A stretch of DNA of 64,000 bases, taken from positions 1,612,001 through 1,676,000 of the forward strand of contig NZ_VMSF01000001.1 of assembly GCF_009765225.1 (NCBI RefSeq), read 5' to 3'. The translations under genes and the position numbers were made by a program. The DNA is from Leifsonia sp. AG29. Its GTDB lineage: Bacteria; Actinomycetota; Actinomycetes; Actinomycetales; Microbacteriaceae. The notes below the pieces were generated by a model that did no database searches, was not told the DNA's origin, and saw only the letters and a list, made by a program, of their open reading frames with translations. Below are positions 46,083 through 55,254 of the stretch, in pieces (the first letter of the stretch is position 1; every line of letters starts with the position of its first letter).

Positions 46083-47012
46083 CTAGCGCACCCCGAGGAT
46101 GTCGACGACCCACGCGGCGGCGGGGACCGACCCGCTCGCGGGCGTCTCGACGACCACCTGCGAGCCGACCTTCTTCCCGACGAGCTGCCCCAGCATCGCC
46201 TGCGGCAGCACCGAGCTGTTCTGGTTCTGGATGTTGCTCTGGCCGGTGCTCATGCTGGCGAGGTCAGGGCCGCCCGCACCCCAGCTGGTGGTGAGGACGT
46301 TCTTGTTGTCCCAGCCGACGGCGGTGTACTGGAGGACGACGATGCTGTCCTTCTTCACCGTCGCGCCATCCCCCTCCTTGAGGAGCTCGCTGCGCACCTT
46401 CTTCGGGGCCCCGCCCGAGGACGGGAGCGTGATCCCCGGCTGACCGCTGGGCGCCAGGACGACGGTCGGGAAGCCCGACACGGAGGGGCGGACGGCGCCG
46501 TTCGCGGCGGCGAGCGACGTGTTCACGACGTCGACGACGTAGATCTGGGCGGCTCCGGCCGCGCTCGACTGCGCACCCGCATCCTTCGGGGAGATCGCGA
46601 TCGCGACCCGCGACCCGACCTTCGTGCATTGCACGCCGCGGCTGAGGACGCCGGCGACGCCCGACGCCTTGGTGTCGAGTGGAAGGACGCCGGACTGGTT
46701 GCCGTAGCCGCTGCCCGCGACGGCACCGGTGCTGCCGTCGATGAGGGTGTAGCCGAGTTCGACGAGCTGGCCGCCGGTGACGGTCGCGCCGCTCCCCTCG
46801 GTGAGGACAGTGCGGTTCGAGGACGACGTGGCGATCGGGCTCGGAGCGGTGACCTTCGGCTCCTTGCCGATCGGTCCGCTGGCCCTGACGAGGGAGGACG
46901 CCGATCCCGACGGGAGCGCGCTGTCACAGTTCGCCTCGGGGCTCGACGAACAGCCGGTGAGCGCGAGGGCCACGAGGCCCGCTCCAATGACGAGTGCGGT
47001 AGCTCTGCGCAC
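46083..47012 (-). CDS. Lipoprotein with two tandem FKBP-type peptidyl-prolyl isomerase domains
   Basis: 309 residues. Signal peptide with lipobox LTGC (Cys21). FKBP-like domain 1 at about 70-185 (VTGGQLVELGYTLIDGSTG, VQCTKVGSRVAIAIS) and domain 2 at about 215-309 (VKKDSIVVLQYTAVGWDNK, MLGQLVGKKVGSQVVVETP). It may assist folding outside the membrane; domain 1 has diverged at ligand positions. GTG at 47012 follows GAGGAC. Same strand as pafB, 19 bases upstream of it. Confidence 0.88.
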   Translation of the reverse strand: MRRATALVIGAGLVALALTGCSSSPEANCDSALPSGSASSLVRASGPIGKEPKVTAPSPIATSSSNRTVLTEGSGATVTGGQLVELGYTLIDGSTGAVAGSGYGNQSGVLPLDTKASGVAGVLSRGVQCTKVGSRVAIAISPKDAGAQSSAAGAAQIYVVDVVNTSLAAANGAVRPSVSGFPTVVLAPSGQPGITLPSSGGAPKKVRSELLKEGDGATVKKDSIVVLQYTAVGWDNKNVLTTSWGAGGPDLASMSTGQSNIQNQNSSVLPQAMLGQLVGKKVGSQVVVETPASGSVPAAAWVVDILGVR

Positions 47013-47073
47013 GGGTCCTCTTTCGGTGCGATCGGTCGGGGGATGCAGGCACTGCGGCCCACGGTCTCTCATG

Positions 47074-48138
47074 CTAGCCGACGCCGGGAGCGCCCTCGTC
47101 CGGGGCCACCGCCGGTTCCGACCACTCGGTGTCGGCGAAGTCGCCCTCCCCCGGGCCGTCGCCGCGGGTGCGCGCGAGTTCGGCACTCGCCGATGCCTCG
47201 CGCATCCGCTTGCGCAGACTCTTCGGGCTCGACTGACGCTCCCCGAGCGCGCCGGGGGTCCACGCCTCGACATCCTCGTCGCTGTAGTCGGACTTGGAGG
47301 GGCGGCGCTTCAGCTCCGGGAGGAGCGTCCCGGGAGCCAGCCGCCGGGCGGTGATCAGGAAACCGGTGTGCGCGATCATGCGGTGATCGGGACGGACGGC
47401 GAGTCCCTCGACGTGCCAGCCGCGCACCATCGTCTCGCTCGACTGCGGGTGGGTGTAGTCGCCGGAGGCGCGGATGGCCTCGGCCACGCGGGACAACTGG
47501 GTCACCGTCGCCACATAGCAGATGACGACGCCTCCCGGCTTGAGCGCCGCCGTCACCGCATCGAGCGTCTCCCACGGGGCGAGCATGTCGAGCACCACGC
47601 GATCGACGCTTGCCGGCTCGACCGCCGCGGGGAGGCTGTCCTGCAGGTCACCCACGGTCAGCGTCCAGTTCTTCGGATCCGAGCCGAGGAAGGTGACGGC
47701 ATTGGCGCGCGCGACCTCCGCGAACTCCTCCCGGCGCTCGAAGGAGTGGAGGCGGCCCTCCGGCCCGATGGCGCGGAGCAGCCACAGGGACAGCGCACCG
47801 GAGCCGACGCCGGCCTCCACCACCGTGGCACCCGGGAAGATGTCGGCGAGCGCGAGGATCTGCGCAGCATCCTTCGGATAGACGATCGCGGCGCCGCGCG
47901 GCATCGACATGACGAAGTCGGTGAGGAGCGGCCGGAGCGCGAGATGCTCGACGCCCGCGTTGTTCGTGACCACGGACCCGTCGGGGAGGCCGATGATGTC
48001 GTCGTGGGCGAGCACGCCCCGGTGGCTGTGGAACAGCTTTCCCGGCTCGAGCGTGATCGTGTTCATCCGGCCCTTCGGACCGGTCAGCTGGACGCGGTCA
48101 CCCGCCCGGAAGGGACCCGAACTGCGCGGGGCGCTCAT
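47074..48138 (-). CDS. trmI: tRNA (adenine-58-N1)-methyltransferase TrmI
   Basis: 354 residues. Small N-terminal beta domain (GPFRAGDRVQLTGPKGRMNT, LFHSHRGVLAHDDIIG) and Rossmann methyltransferase core with VVEAGVGSGALSLWLL, HSFERREEFAEVARAN and VVLDMLAPWE. It makes m1A58 in the T-loop of tRNA. The last 70 residues are a charged tail absent in compact homologues. The ATG overlaps the HAD stop as ATGA. Confidence 0.94.
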   Translation of the reverse strand: MSAPRSSGPFRAGDRVQLTGPKGRMNTITLEPGKLFHSHRGVLAHDDIIGLPDGSVVTNNAGVEHLALRPLLTDFVMSMPRGAAIVYPKDAAQILALADIFPGATVVEAGVGSGALSLWLLRAIGPEGRLHSFERREEFAEVARANAVTFLGSDPKNWTLTVGDLQDSLPAAVEPASVDRVVLDMLAPWETLDAVTAALKPGGVVICYVATVTQLSRVAEAIRASGDYTHPQSSETMVRGWHVEGLAVRPDHRMIAHTGFLITARRLAPGTLLPELKRRPSKSDYSDEDVEAWTPGALGERQSSPKSLRKRMREASASAELARTRGDGPGEGDFADTEWSEPAVAPDEGAPGVG

Positions 48139-48821
48139 CGGACGGCCGCCCGCGCGGCGGCGACGGCGAAGACGTCTTCGGCGGTGCGTCCCTCCAGGGT
48201 CGGCCAGAGCGTGTGCTCGTCGGACTCGGGGAGGGGCACGATGTGAGGGACGCCGATCGTGACGGCGCCCGAGTCCACCGCGGAGGCGAGCCCGACCAGC
48301 GAGTCCTCGATGGCGACGGCCTCGTGCGGTTCGATCTCGAGCAGGGCCGCGGCCCGCCGGTACGGCTCGGGATCGGGCTTGGGGCGCTCGACCTCGTCGC
48401 CGCTCACGATCACGTCGAAGGCGTCGAACGGGATGTGCGAGACGATCTGCTCGGCCATGCGGCGCACCGACATGGTGACGAGCGCCGTCCGGACGCCCCG
48501 CTCCCGGAGATCTTGGAGGAGCTCGCGTGCCCCCGGCCGCCACGGCACCCCGCGCTCGTCGAGGAGGGTCTGCACCCGGTCCGTCAGCCAGTGCACGATC
48601 CCGTCAGGGTCCATGTCGACTCCGCGCGACTGGAGGATCGCAGCCGAGTTCCACAACCCGAGACCGACGAGGAGGAGCCCGTCGTCGTGCGTCCACGTGC
48701 CGCCGAACGATCCGACGAGCTCGTGCTCGGCGACCATCCAGTACGGCTCGGTGTCGACCAGGGTGCCGTCCATGTCCCAGAGGACGGCGGCGGGCGGGCG
48801 CGGTGCGAGGGGTGCGGTCAC
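48135..48821 (-). CDS. HAD-superfamily phosphatase (beta-phosphoglucomutase-like)
   Basis: 228 residues. WDMDGTLVDTEP (nucleophile Asp), LVTMSVRRMA (Thr), ERPKPDPEPY (Lys) and AIEDSLVGLASAV (acidic loop) are HAD motifs I-IV of subfamily IA. It dephosphorylates a small metabolite, not identifiable. GTG at 48821 is chosen; TAGACT lies 8 bases upstream. Coupled to trmI. Confidence 0.9.
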   Translation of the reverse strand: MTAPLAPRPPAAVLWDMDGTLVDTEPYWMVAEHELVGSFGGTWTHDDGLLLVGLGLWNSAAILQSRGVDMDPDGIVHWLTDRVQTLLDERGVPWRPGARELLQDLRERGVRTALVTMSVRRMAEQIVSHIPFDAFDVIVSGDEVERPKPDPEPYRRAAALLEIEPHEAVAIEDSLVGLASAVDSGAVTIGVPHIVPLPESDEHTLWPTLEGRTAEDVFAVAAARAAVR

Positions 48822-48852
48822 AACGGGCAAGTCTATCGGGCGGAACCGGGCC

Positions 48853-48858
48853 TATCCT
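48853..48858 (+). promoter_or_regulatory. -10 box for a leaderless PAC2 transcript
   Basis: TATCCT, 6 bases before ATG 48865. Confidence 0.5.
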
Positions 48859-48864
48859 GGTGGG

Positions 48865-49839
48865 ATGGCGCCCGACCGGACGCCAGGGAGGGCCAGGGAC
48901 AGCTTCGTGACGGACGGACAGAACATCCTCGGCGGCCGCATCCTCGTGGTCGCGTTCGAGGGCTGGAACGACGCCGGGGAGGCCGCCAGCGGGGCCGTGA
49001 AGACCCTCAAGGACCAGCTCGACGTGGTGCCCATCGCCGAGGTCGACCCCGAGCTCTACTTCGACTTCCAGTTCAACCGCCCCGTGGTCGCCGAGGACGA
49101 CGGCCGGCGCCGTCTCATCTGGCCCTCGGCCGTCGTGCTGGGTCCCGCGCGCCCGGGCCGGCCCGGCGAGGACCTGGCCGGCGACGCCGACCTGAGCGTC
49201 ACCGGCGACAACGCCGGCAACATCTTCCTCCTCCTCGGGACGGAGCCCTCCCGCAGCTGGAAGAGCTTCACCGCCGAGATCATGGACGTCGCGCTGGCCG
49301 CAGACATCGGCGCCGTCGTCTTCCTCGGCGCCATGCTCGCGGACGTGCCGCACACCCGGCCGATCTCGGTCTTCGCCTCCAGCGAGAACGCGGCCGTGCG
49401 CGCCGAGCTCGGCGTCGAGCGGTCGACCTACGAGGGCCCGGTCGGCATCCTGAGCGCCCTCGCCGAGGGCGCTGAGGACGTGGGCATCCCGACCCTGATG
49501 ATCTGGGCGTCGGTCCCCCACTATGTGCACAACGCCCCGAGCCCGAAGGCGGTGCTCGCCCTCATCGACAAGCTGGAGGAGCTCGTCGACGTCACCATCC
49601 CCCGCGGCACGCTGGTCGAGGAGGCCGCCGCGTGGGAGGCCGGCATCGACGCGCTCGCCGCCGACGACGAGGAGATGGCCGCTTACATCCAGCAGCTCGA
49701 GCAGGCGCGCGACACGGTCGACTCGCCCGAGGCGAGCGGCGAGGCGATCGCGCAGGAGTTCGAGCGCTATCTGCGCCGCCGAGGCGACGGCCGCGACGGC
49801 GGACCCGGGCGGGCGCCCGACGATCCTCGCCGCGGCTGA
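48865..49839 (+). CDS. PAC2-family protein (proteasome assembly chaperone-like)
   Basis: 324 residues of PAC2 fold: LVVAFEGWNDAGEAASGAV, FQFNRPVV, LGTEPSRSWKSF, VVFLGAMLADVPHTRP and GIPTLMIWASVPHYVHNAPSPKA are the family's conserved strands. Actinobacterial PAC2 proteins are of unknown function. The start ATG 48865 follows a TATCCT box by 6 bases (leaderless); GTG 48907, with AGGGA upstream, would remove 14 residues and is a fair alternative. Divergent from the HAD gene. Confidence 0.88.
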   Translation: MAPDRTPGRARDSFVTDGQNILGGRILVVAFEGWNDAGEAASGAVKTLKDQLDVVPIAEVDPELYFDFQFNRPVVAEDDGRRRLIWPSAVVLGPARPGRPGEDLAGDADLSVTGDNAGNIFLLLGTEPSRSWKSFTAEIMDVALAADIGAVVFLGAMLADVPHTRPISVFASSENAAVRAELGVERSTYEGPVGILSALAEGAEDVGIPTLMIWASVPHYVHNAPSPKAVLALIDKLEELVDVTIPRGTLVEEAAAWEAGIDALAADDEEMAAYIQQLEQARDTVDSPEASGEAIAQEFERYLRRRGDGRDGGPGRAPDDPRRG

Positions 49840-49871
49840 TCGCAGCACGCCCCCGGGCGCTCAGAGCGCGC

Positions 49872-50735
49872 TCAGGCGGCGATCGCGCCGGTCGCCAGGA
49901 GGATCATGAGCAGCACGCCGAGCACGATGCGGTAGATCACGAACGGCAGGAAGCTCCTCCGCGAGATGTACCCCATGAAGAACGCGATGACGAGCAGTCC
50001 GACGACGAACGACACGACGGTGGCCGCGGCGGTCTCGACCGGGCCGAACACCTCCACCGTGCATGTCCCGGCGGCGGCGAGCGCGTCGGTGCACGGCTCC
50101 TTCACCGCCTTGTACAGCTGGTAGAGGCCGCTGCCGAAGACGGCGGGCAGAGCCAGGAGGAAGGAGTACCGGGCGGCCGCGCGACGCTGGTAGCCCATGA
50201 AGAGCCCGGCCGTGATCGTGCCGCCCGACCGGGAGACGCCGGGGATGAGTGCGAGCGCCTGCGCGAAGCCGTAGATGATCCCGTCGCCCCAGGTCAACTC
50301 GCGCAGCCGCTTCGTCTTGCGGCCGACCGCGTCGGCCACGCCGAGCAGGATGCCGAAGACGATCAACGTCGTCGCCACGATCCACAGCGACCGGAAGGTG
50401 GTCTCGATCTGGTTCTGGAAGAGCAGTCCCAGCACGACGATCGGGATGCTGCCGACGATCACGAGCCAGCCCATCCGCGCGTCGGGGTCGTTCCGCGGGA
50501 TCCGCCCGAAGAGCGCCTGGAACCAGCGCGACACGATGCGGACGATGTCGCGCCAGAAGTAGAGGAGGACCGCCGCCTCGGTCCCGAGCTGAATGATCGC
50601 GGTGAACCGGGCACCCGGGTCGCCACCGGTTCCGAGCAGCTCGCCGACGATGCGGATGTGCGCGCTGGAGGAGATGGGGAGGAACTCGGTGAGGCCCTGC
50701 ACGAGGCCGAGGATGAGCGCGTTGATGAGGTTCAT
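49872..50735 (-). CDS. uppP: Undecaprenyl-diphosphatase UppP (BacA)
   Basis: 287 residues with about eight membrane helices. Conserved sites [13 protein letters not shown] (residues 15-27) and [11 protein letters not shown] form the catalytic pocket. It recycles the undecaprenyl carrier lipid for peptidoglycan synthesis and can cause bacitracin resistance when overexpressed. Same strand as the M20 peptidase upstream, 46 bases apart. Confidence 0.96.
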   Translation of the reverse strand: MNLINALILGLVQGLTEFLPISSSAHIRIVGELLGTGGDPGARFTAIIQLGTEAAVLLYFWRDIVRIVSRWFQALFGRIPRNDPDARMGWLVIVGSIPIVVLGLLFQNQIETTFRSLWIVATTLIVFGILLGVADAVGRKTKRLRELTWGDGIIYGFAQALALIPGVSRSGGTITAGLFMGYQRRAAARYSFLLALPAVFGSGLYQLYKAVKEPCTDALAAAGTCTVEVFGPVETAAATVVSFVVGLLVIAFFMGYISRRSFLPFVIYRIVLGVLLMILLATGAIAA

Positions 50736-50781
50736 ACGTGTCTTTCCGGGGTCCGGGCCGGCCGGGGGCGGCGGGTCGGGC

Positions 50782-52116
50782 TCAGTAGCCGCGCAGGAGG
50801 TCTCGCAGCACGGTCCTTCCGAACACTAGCGAATCGAGCGGCACGCGCTCGTCGACACCGTGGAACATGCCCGGGAAATCCAGATCGCTCGGGAGGCGGA
50901 GCGGCGCGAACCCGTAGCCGGTGATCCCGAGCTTGCTGAGCGCCTTGTTGTCGGTGCCGCCCGACAGGAGGTACGGGAGGACCGGCGCCCCGGGGTCATG
51001 CCGTTCCAGCGTCTCGGTGATGGCGTCGATGAGGCTCCCGTCGAACGCTGCCTCGAGCCCGATGTCGCGGTGCATGATCCGGATCTCGATGTCGTCTCCG
51101 ACCAGCTCGCGGACGCGCTCGAGAACGGCGTCCTCCTCGCCCGGGAGGGTCCTGATATCGATCAGCGCCTCCGCGGTGTCGGGGATGACGTTGTGCTTGT
51201 ATCCGGCCTCGAGCAGCGTGGGGTTCGTCGTCGTGCGCAGCGTCGCCAGGATGAAGCCGGCCGCGGTCCCCGTACGGATCACGAGGTCGTCGGGACCGAC
51301 CTGCTCGGGATCGACGCCGAGCAGGCGGCCGAGCTCTCCGATCAAGCGGGTGGTCGTGCCGGTCAGCCGGACCGGCCACTCCTCGCGCCCGATGGCGACG
51401 ACGGCTTCGGCCAGCCGGGTGATGGCATTGTCGCGGATGAGCCGCGATCCGTGCGCCGCGAGCCCGCGGGCGACGAGCTTGATCCAGACGAGCGACTTCT
51501 CGCCGGTCTGGAGGAGGTAGGCACGCCGTCCCTCCAGGTCGATCGAGTAGCCGCCGACCTCGCTGATCGCCTCGGTGGCGCCGGCGAAGAGTTCGGGCCG
51601 GGTGTCGACGAGGTGATGGGAGCCGCGTCGTCCGCCGTCCTCCTCGTCGGCGAAGAACGCGACGACGAGGTCGCGCTCGGGCTGCTCCCCCGCGCCCAGG
51701 ATGTCCCCGACCGCTGTCAGGATCATGGCGTCCATGTTCTTCATGTCGACCGCGCCGCGGCCCCAGAGGAGGCCGTCCTTGATGACGCCGCCGAACGGGT
51801 CGACGGACCAGGCGCGCGCGTCGGCGGGGACCACGTCGAGATGACCGTGCACCACCAGCGCCGGCTTGCCAGCATTCCGTCCTTCGACGCGCGCGACGAC
51901 GCTCGTCCGGCCGGGATCGGAGTCGAACAGCTGCGGCTTCAGGCCGAGGGCCTGGAGCCGCGCCTCCACGTACTCCGCGGCGTCGGTCTCGCCGTTCGAG
52001 CGGCCCTCGCCGTAGTTCGTCGTGTCGAACCGGATGAGGTCGCGGGCGATGACCGCCGTCTCGTCGAGTGGGCCGTCGCCGTCGTTCGCGGACGTGGTCT
52101 CCGAGGTCTCCGTCAT
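50782..52116 (-). CDS. M20-family zinc peptidase/deacylase
   Basis: 444 residues. Metal site motifs: [12 protein letters not shown] (His, Asp), [13 protein letters not shown] (Asp), FFADEEDGG (catalytic Glu then metal Glu) and a C-terminal [10 protein letters not shown] (His). The dimerisation lid includes [13 protein letters not shown]. Likely a dipeptidase or amidohydrolase of the ArgE/DapE/CPG2 group. The ATG at 52116 is 7 bases after TAGCGT. Confidence 0.94.
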   Translation of the reverse strand: MTETSETTSANDGDGPLDETAVIARDLIRFDTTNYGEGRSNGETDAAEYVEARLQALGLKPQLFDSDPGRTSVVARVEGRNAGKPALVVHGHLDVVPADARAWSVDPFGGVIKDGLLWGRGAVDMKNMDAMILTAVGDILGAGEQPERDLVVAFFADEEDGGRRGSHHLVDTRPELFAGATEAISEVGGYSIDLEGRRAYLLQTGEKSLVWIKLVARGLAAHGSRLIRDNAITRLAEAVVAIGREEWPVRLTGTTTRLIGELGRLLGVDPEQVGPDDLVIRTGTAAGFILATLRTTTNPTLLEAGYKHNVIPDTAEALIDIRTLPGEEDAVLERVRELVGDDIEIRIMHRDIGLEAAFDGSLIDAITETLERHDPGAPVLPYLLSGGTDNKALSKLGITGYGFAPLRLPSDLDFPGMFHGVDERVPLDSLVFGRTVLRDLLRGY

Positions 52117-52123
52117 GCCGTCA

Positions 52124-52129
52124 ACGCTA
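52124..52129 (-). promoter_or_regulatory. -10 box for a leaderless M20 peptidase transcript
   Basis: TAGCGT on the minus strand, 7 bases before ATG 52116. Confidence 0.45.
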
Positions 52130-52249
52130 CCCGGAGCGGGGTCGCGCTCGCGCCACGCCCGGGATGCCGGACGATGTGATTCCGGCCTGGTAATCCGTGC
52201 TAATGTCTTTCTTCGGCAGCCGGAACACGGCATGCCGAAGCGCTCACCC

Positions 52250-52280
52250 TCCGGGTGGCGGCACCCTGTCCGGGTGGCGG
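52250..52280 (+). repeat. Duplicated 12-base tRNA-Leu 5' segment
   Basis: TCCGGGTGGCGG occurs at 52250-52261 and again at 52269-52280, where it is the 5' end of tRNA-Leu. CACCCT-like text precedes both copies. Confidence 0.55.
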
Positions 52281-52352
52281 AAATGGCAGACGCGCTAGCT
52301 TGAGGTGCTAGTGCCCGTATAGGGCGTGGGGGTTCAAGTCCCCCCTCGGACA
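52268..52352 (+). tRNA. tRNA-Leu (anticodon GAG)
   Basis: 85 bases with a long variable arm (class II). Acceptor GTCCGGG pairs with CTCGGAC. The anticodon arm CTAGC/GCTAG holds loop TTGAGGT with anticodon GAG; the T-loop is TTCAAGT. The CCA end is not encoded. Confidence 0.97.
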
Positions 52353-52358
52353 CAGCAG

Positions 52359-52389
52359 GGCCCCGGTCACAGACCGGGGCCTTTCTCGT
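52359..52389 (+). terminator. Hairpin terminator after tRNA-Leu
   Basis: GGCCCCGGT pairs with ACCGGGGCC around a short loop and is followed by TTTCTCGTT, a T-rich tract unusual in this window. Confidence 0.85.
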
Positions 52390-52427
52390 TGTCGCGGACC
52401 GGCCGCTCGCCTCCCCCGCCTGGGGTC

Positions 52428-52433
52428 TATGGT
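52428..52433 (+). promoter_or_regulatory. -10 box for a leaderless CDF transcript
   Basis: TATGGT, 6 bases before ATG 52440. Confidence 0.45.
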
Positions 52434-52439
52434 GGCGCC

Positions 52440-53390
52440 ATGGCCTCCCGGAAGCGACCGACAGCGAGTCTGTTCACCGTGCTGCTCGCCTTCGGCGCGA
52501 ACATCTTCGTCGCGCTCGCCAAGACGATCGCCGCCGTCCTCACCGGGTCCGCCTCGATGGTGGCCGAGGCCGCCCACTCGTGGGCGGACGCGGGGAACGA
52601 GATCTTCCTCATCAAAGCCGAGCGTGCGGCCTCCCGCCCTCGCGACGAGTCGCACCCCGGAGGCTACGGGCGCGACGCCTACGTCTGGTCGCTGTTCGCG
52701 GCGGTGGGCCTGTTCACCGCGGGGGCGGTCGTCTCCATCATGCACGGCGTCAACCAGCTGTTCTCGCACGAGCACGAGACCGATTACACCGTCAACTACG
52801 TCGTCCTCGCCGTGGCCTTCGTCTTCGAAGGCATCTCGTTCCTCCAGTCGTTCCGGCAGGCCCGGCAGGGGGCCTCGCGCCGGGGCACCAGCACCGTCGA
52901 CCACGTCCTCACCACCTCGAACCCGACCTTGCGCGCGGTGTTCGCCGAGGACTCGGCCGCTCTCATCGGCCTCCTGCTCGCCTTCCTCGGGGTCCTGCTC
53001 CACCAGCTGACCGGGAACGCGGTGTGGGACGCGCTCGGCTCCATCCTCATCGGCCTGCTGCTCGGGCTCGTCGCGTTCGTCCTGATCGAGCGGAATCGAC
53101 GGTTCCTCGTCGGAGTGGAGGGCTCCCCGCGGGTGCAGCAAGTCGCACTCTCGGCCATCCTCGACCGCGCCGAGGTCGACAAGGTGACGTATCTGCACCT
53201 GGAGTACGTGGGACCCGAGAGCCTCTACCTCGTCGCCGCCGTCGACCTCGTCGGCGACGACAGCGAGTCCGACGTCGCCGCCCGGCTGCAGTCGATCGAG
53301 CGGTCGATCGAGGAGAGCCCGCACATCGCCGAGGCCGTGCTCACGCTGTCCCGCCCCGGTGCTCCGGCCCTCACGACGGCCAGCCTATGA
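52440..53390 (+). CDS. Cation diffusion facilitator transporter (ZnT9-like)
   Basis: 316 residues. Five to six membrane helices, with VAEAAHSWADAGNE in helix 2 (HxxxD metal site) and VFAEDSAALIGL in helix 5, as in the SLC30A9-like branch, rather than HxxxD at both sites. The C-terminal cytoplasmic ferredoxin-like domain (VTYLHLEYVGPESLYLVAAV) lacks a His-rich loop. It exports Zn or a related divalent metal by proton antiport. It is downstream of the tRNA terminator. Confidence 0.92.
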   Translation: MASRKRPTASLFTVLLAFGANIFVALAKTIAAVLTGSASMVAEAAHSWADAGNEIFLIKAERAASRPRDESHPGGYGRDAYVWSLFAAVGLFTAGAVVSIMHGVNQLFSHEHETDYTVNYVVLAVAFVFEGISFLQSFRQARQGASRRGTSTVDHVLTTSNPTLRAVFAEDSAALIGLLLAFLGVLLHQLTGNAVWDALGSILIGLLLGLVAFVLIERNRRFLVGVEGSPRVQQVALSAILDRAEVDKVTYLHLEYVGPESLYLVAAVDLVGDDSESDVAARLQSIERSIEESPHIAEAVLTLSRPGAPALTTASL

Positions 53391-53487
53391 ATTCCTCAGA
53401 GACCTCTCAGCGAATCGACACCGGTTCATAGACCGGGCATAGGCGCCGCCTAGCCCCCGAGGCTGAAGCGGGAGCAGGGTGGACCGC

Positions 53488-54102
53488 GTGACCCTGCTCG
53501 TGCACCGCCCTCGCGCTGTGCGCGGCCCAGCGCTCGCCGTTCCCTTCTCGGCAGGCGAGTGGACGACACCGCGGCTGACGCTGCGCCCGTACCGCATGAC
53601 GGACGCGGACGACTGGCTGGCGATCGAGGCCGACCCCGCCGTGCGGGAGGGACTGGGCTGGCCCGAACGGACTGGGGCACAGGCACTCCGGCACCTGCGC
53701 CATCGGACGCACCACACCGCCCTGGCGCAGGCCGGCGACCTCCTCGTGCTCGCCGTGGTGCGCGACGGGCACGTCATCGGCGACGTGTCCCTCCACCTGC
53801 GCACGGTCGCTGCGGAGACGCGTTCGCTCGAGATCGGCTGGCTGCAGCGGTCGTCGCAGTGCGGGCAAGGCTTCGCCACCGAGGCCGCCGACGCCATGCT
53901 CGACATCGCGTTCGGCGAAGTCGGCGCGTGCCTCGTCGCCGCGGTCGTGCGCGCCGACAACGCGCCGTCGGCGCGGCTGGCCCAGCGCCTGGGCCTTCAC
54001 CTGGCGGCGAGGACCGCGGCGTACACGACGTTCGTCGTCACGCGCTCCGAGCGGAGACTCCCCTCGCGCCGTGCCCGGACCGGACAGCAGCACGTCGCCT
54101 GA
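53488..54102 (+). CDS. GNAT-family N-acetyltransferase (RimJ/RimL-like)
   Basis: 204 residues. TPRLTLRPYRMTDADDWLAI is the usual start of RimJ/RimL-like GNATs. IGDVSLHLRTV, EIGWLQRSSQCGQGFATEA (acetyl-CoA loop, degenerate Q/RxxGxG/A) and RADNAPSARLAQRLGL follow. Substrate unknown. GTG 53488 is preferred because GGAG lies upstream; GTG 53479 is possible. The C-terminal tail is basic and unstructured. Confidence 0.85.
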   Translation: MTLLVHRPRAVRGPALAVPFSAGEWTTPRLTLRPYRMTDADDWLAIEADPAVREGLGWPERTGAQALRHLRHRTHHTALAQAGDLLVLAVVRDGHVIGDVSLHLRTVAAETRSLEIGWLQRSSQCGQGFATEAADAMLDIAFGEVGACLVAAVVRADNAPSARLAQRLGLHLAARTAAYTTFVVTRSERRLPSRRARTGQQHVA

Positions 54103-54146
54103 CGTTTTGTCCGAGGCCGTCTCCGACCCCTTCTGAGCGGCTCACG

Positions 54147-54152
54147 TAGAAT
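54147..54152 (+). promoter_or_regulatory. -10 box for a leaderless mbfA transcript
   Basis: TAGAAT, 7 bases before ATG 54160. Confidence 0.55.
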
Positions 54153-54159
54153 CAAGTCG

Positions 54160-55254
54160 ATGACGACTCACGCCACCAGCCCCACCCCGGCCGACATCAA
54201 GCGCTGGAGGCGGTACCTCGCCGACGAGCGCGCAGAGGCCGCCGTGTACCGCGATCTGGCCGGCCGCCGCGAGGGCGAGGAGCGCGAAATCCTGCTCGAA
54301 CTCGCGGAAGCCGAGCGACGCCACGAGCAGCACTGGCTGGAGCTCCTCGGCGACGACGTGGGGCGACCGCTCCGCGGCGATCTGCGCACGCGCCTCCTCG
54401 GCTGGCTCGCGCGCCGGTTCGGCTCCGTCTTCGTGCTGGCTCTCGCCCAGCGCGCCGAGGCCCGCTCCCCCTACGCCGGCGACGCCGACGCGACGCCCCG
54501 GATGGCAGCGGACGAGCAGGTGCACGAGGAGGTGGTGCGCGCTCTCGCCGCCCGCGGCCGGCAACGGCTCTCCGGCACCTTCCGCGCCGCCGTCTTCGGC
54601 GCGAACGACGGTCTCGTGAGCAACCTGGCCCTCGTGCTCGGCGTGAGCGCGAGCGGCGTGCCCACCCACGTCGTGCTCCTGACCGGCATCTCCGGCCTGC
54701 TCGCGGGCGCTCTGTCGATGGGCGCGGGCGAGTACGTCTCGGTGCGGTCGCAGCGCGAGCTCCTGGAGGCCTCCAGCCCCAACCCGGCCACCAACTCCGC
54801 CCTGCCCGATCTCGACGTCGACGCCAACGAACTGACCCTCGTCTACCGCGCGCGAGGGATGGCGCCGGAGGAGGCCGCGGATCACGCCCGGGAGGTCCTG
54901 AGCAGCCTCGAGGCCTACACGTCGGACTTCCCGGCGGTCCGCCCGGCGCCCGACGGCGAGGACGAGCACGAGGCCATCGGCAACGGCTGGAGCGCTGCGG
55001 TGTCGAGCTTCTGCTTCTTCGCCTCCGGCGCGCTCATCCCGATCCTCCCCTTCCTCTTCGGATTGACGGGCACCGCCGCCGTGGTCGTCTCGGCCCTGCT
55101 CGTCGGCATCGTGCTGCTCGGCACGGGCGCGGTCGTCGGACTGCTCTCGGGCGCATCGCCCCTGAAGCGCGCCGTCCGCCAGCTTCTGATCGGATACGGA
55201 GCGGCCGCGGCCACCTACCTGCTCGGACTCCTCTTCGGCGCGACCGTCGGCTAG
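54160..55254 (+). CDS. Ferritin-like/VIT1 fusion iron transporter (MbfA-like)
   Basis: 364 residues. The N-terminal erythrin-like four-helix domain (about 12-130) carries DERAEAAVYRDLAG and EAERRHEQHWLELL, with the Glu and ExxH ligands of a diiron site. The C-terminal VIT1/CCC1 domain (about 140-364) has five membrane helices, with FGANDGLVSNLALVLGV and LSMGAGEYVSVRSQRE. Homologous MbfA exports iron in Bradyrhizobium and Agrobacterium. Its stop overlaps the convergent DUF1707 gene by 4 bases. Confidence 0.93.
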   Translation: MTTHATSPTPADIKRWRRYLADERAEAAVYRDLAGRREGEEREILLELAEAERRHEQHWLELLGDDVGRPLRGDLRTRLLGWLARRFGSVFVLALAQRAEARSPYAGDADATPRMAADEQVHEEVVRALAARGRQRLSGTFRAAVFGANDGLVSNLALVLGVSASGVPTHVVLLTGISGLLAGALSMGAGEYVSVRSQRELLEASSPNPATNSALPDLDVDANELTLVYRARGMAPEEAADHAREVLSSLEAYTSDFPAVRPAPDGEDEHEAIGNGWSAAVSSFCFFASGALIPILPFLFGLTGTAAVVVSALLVGIVLLGTGAVVGLLSGASPLKRAVRQLLIGYGAAAATYLLGLLFGATVG

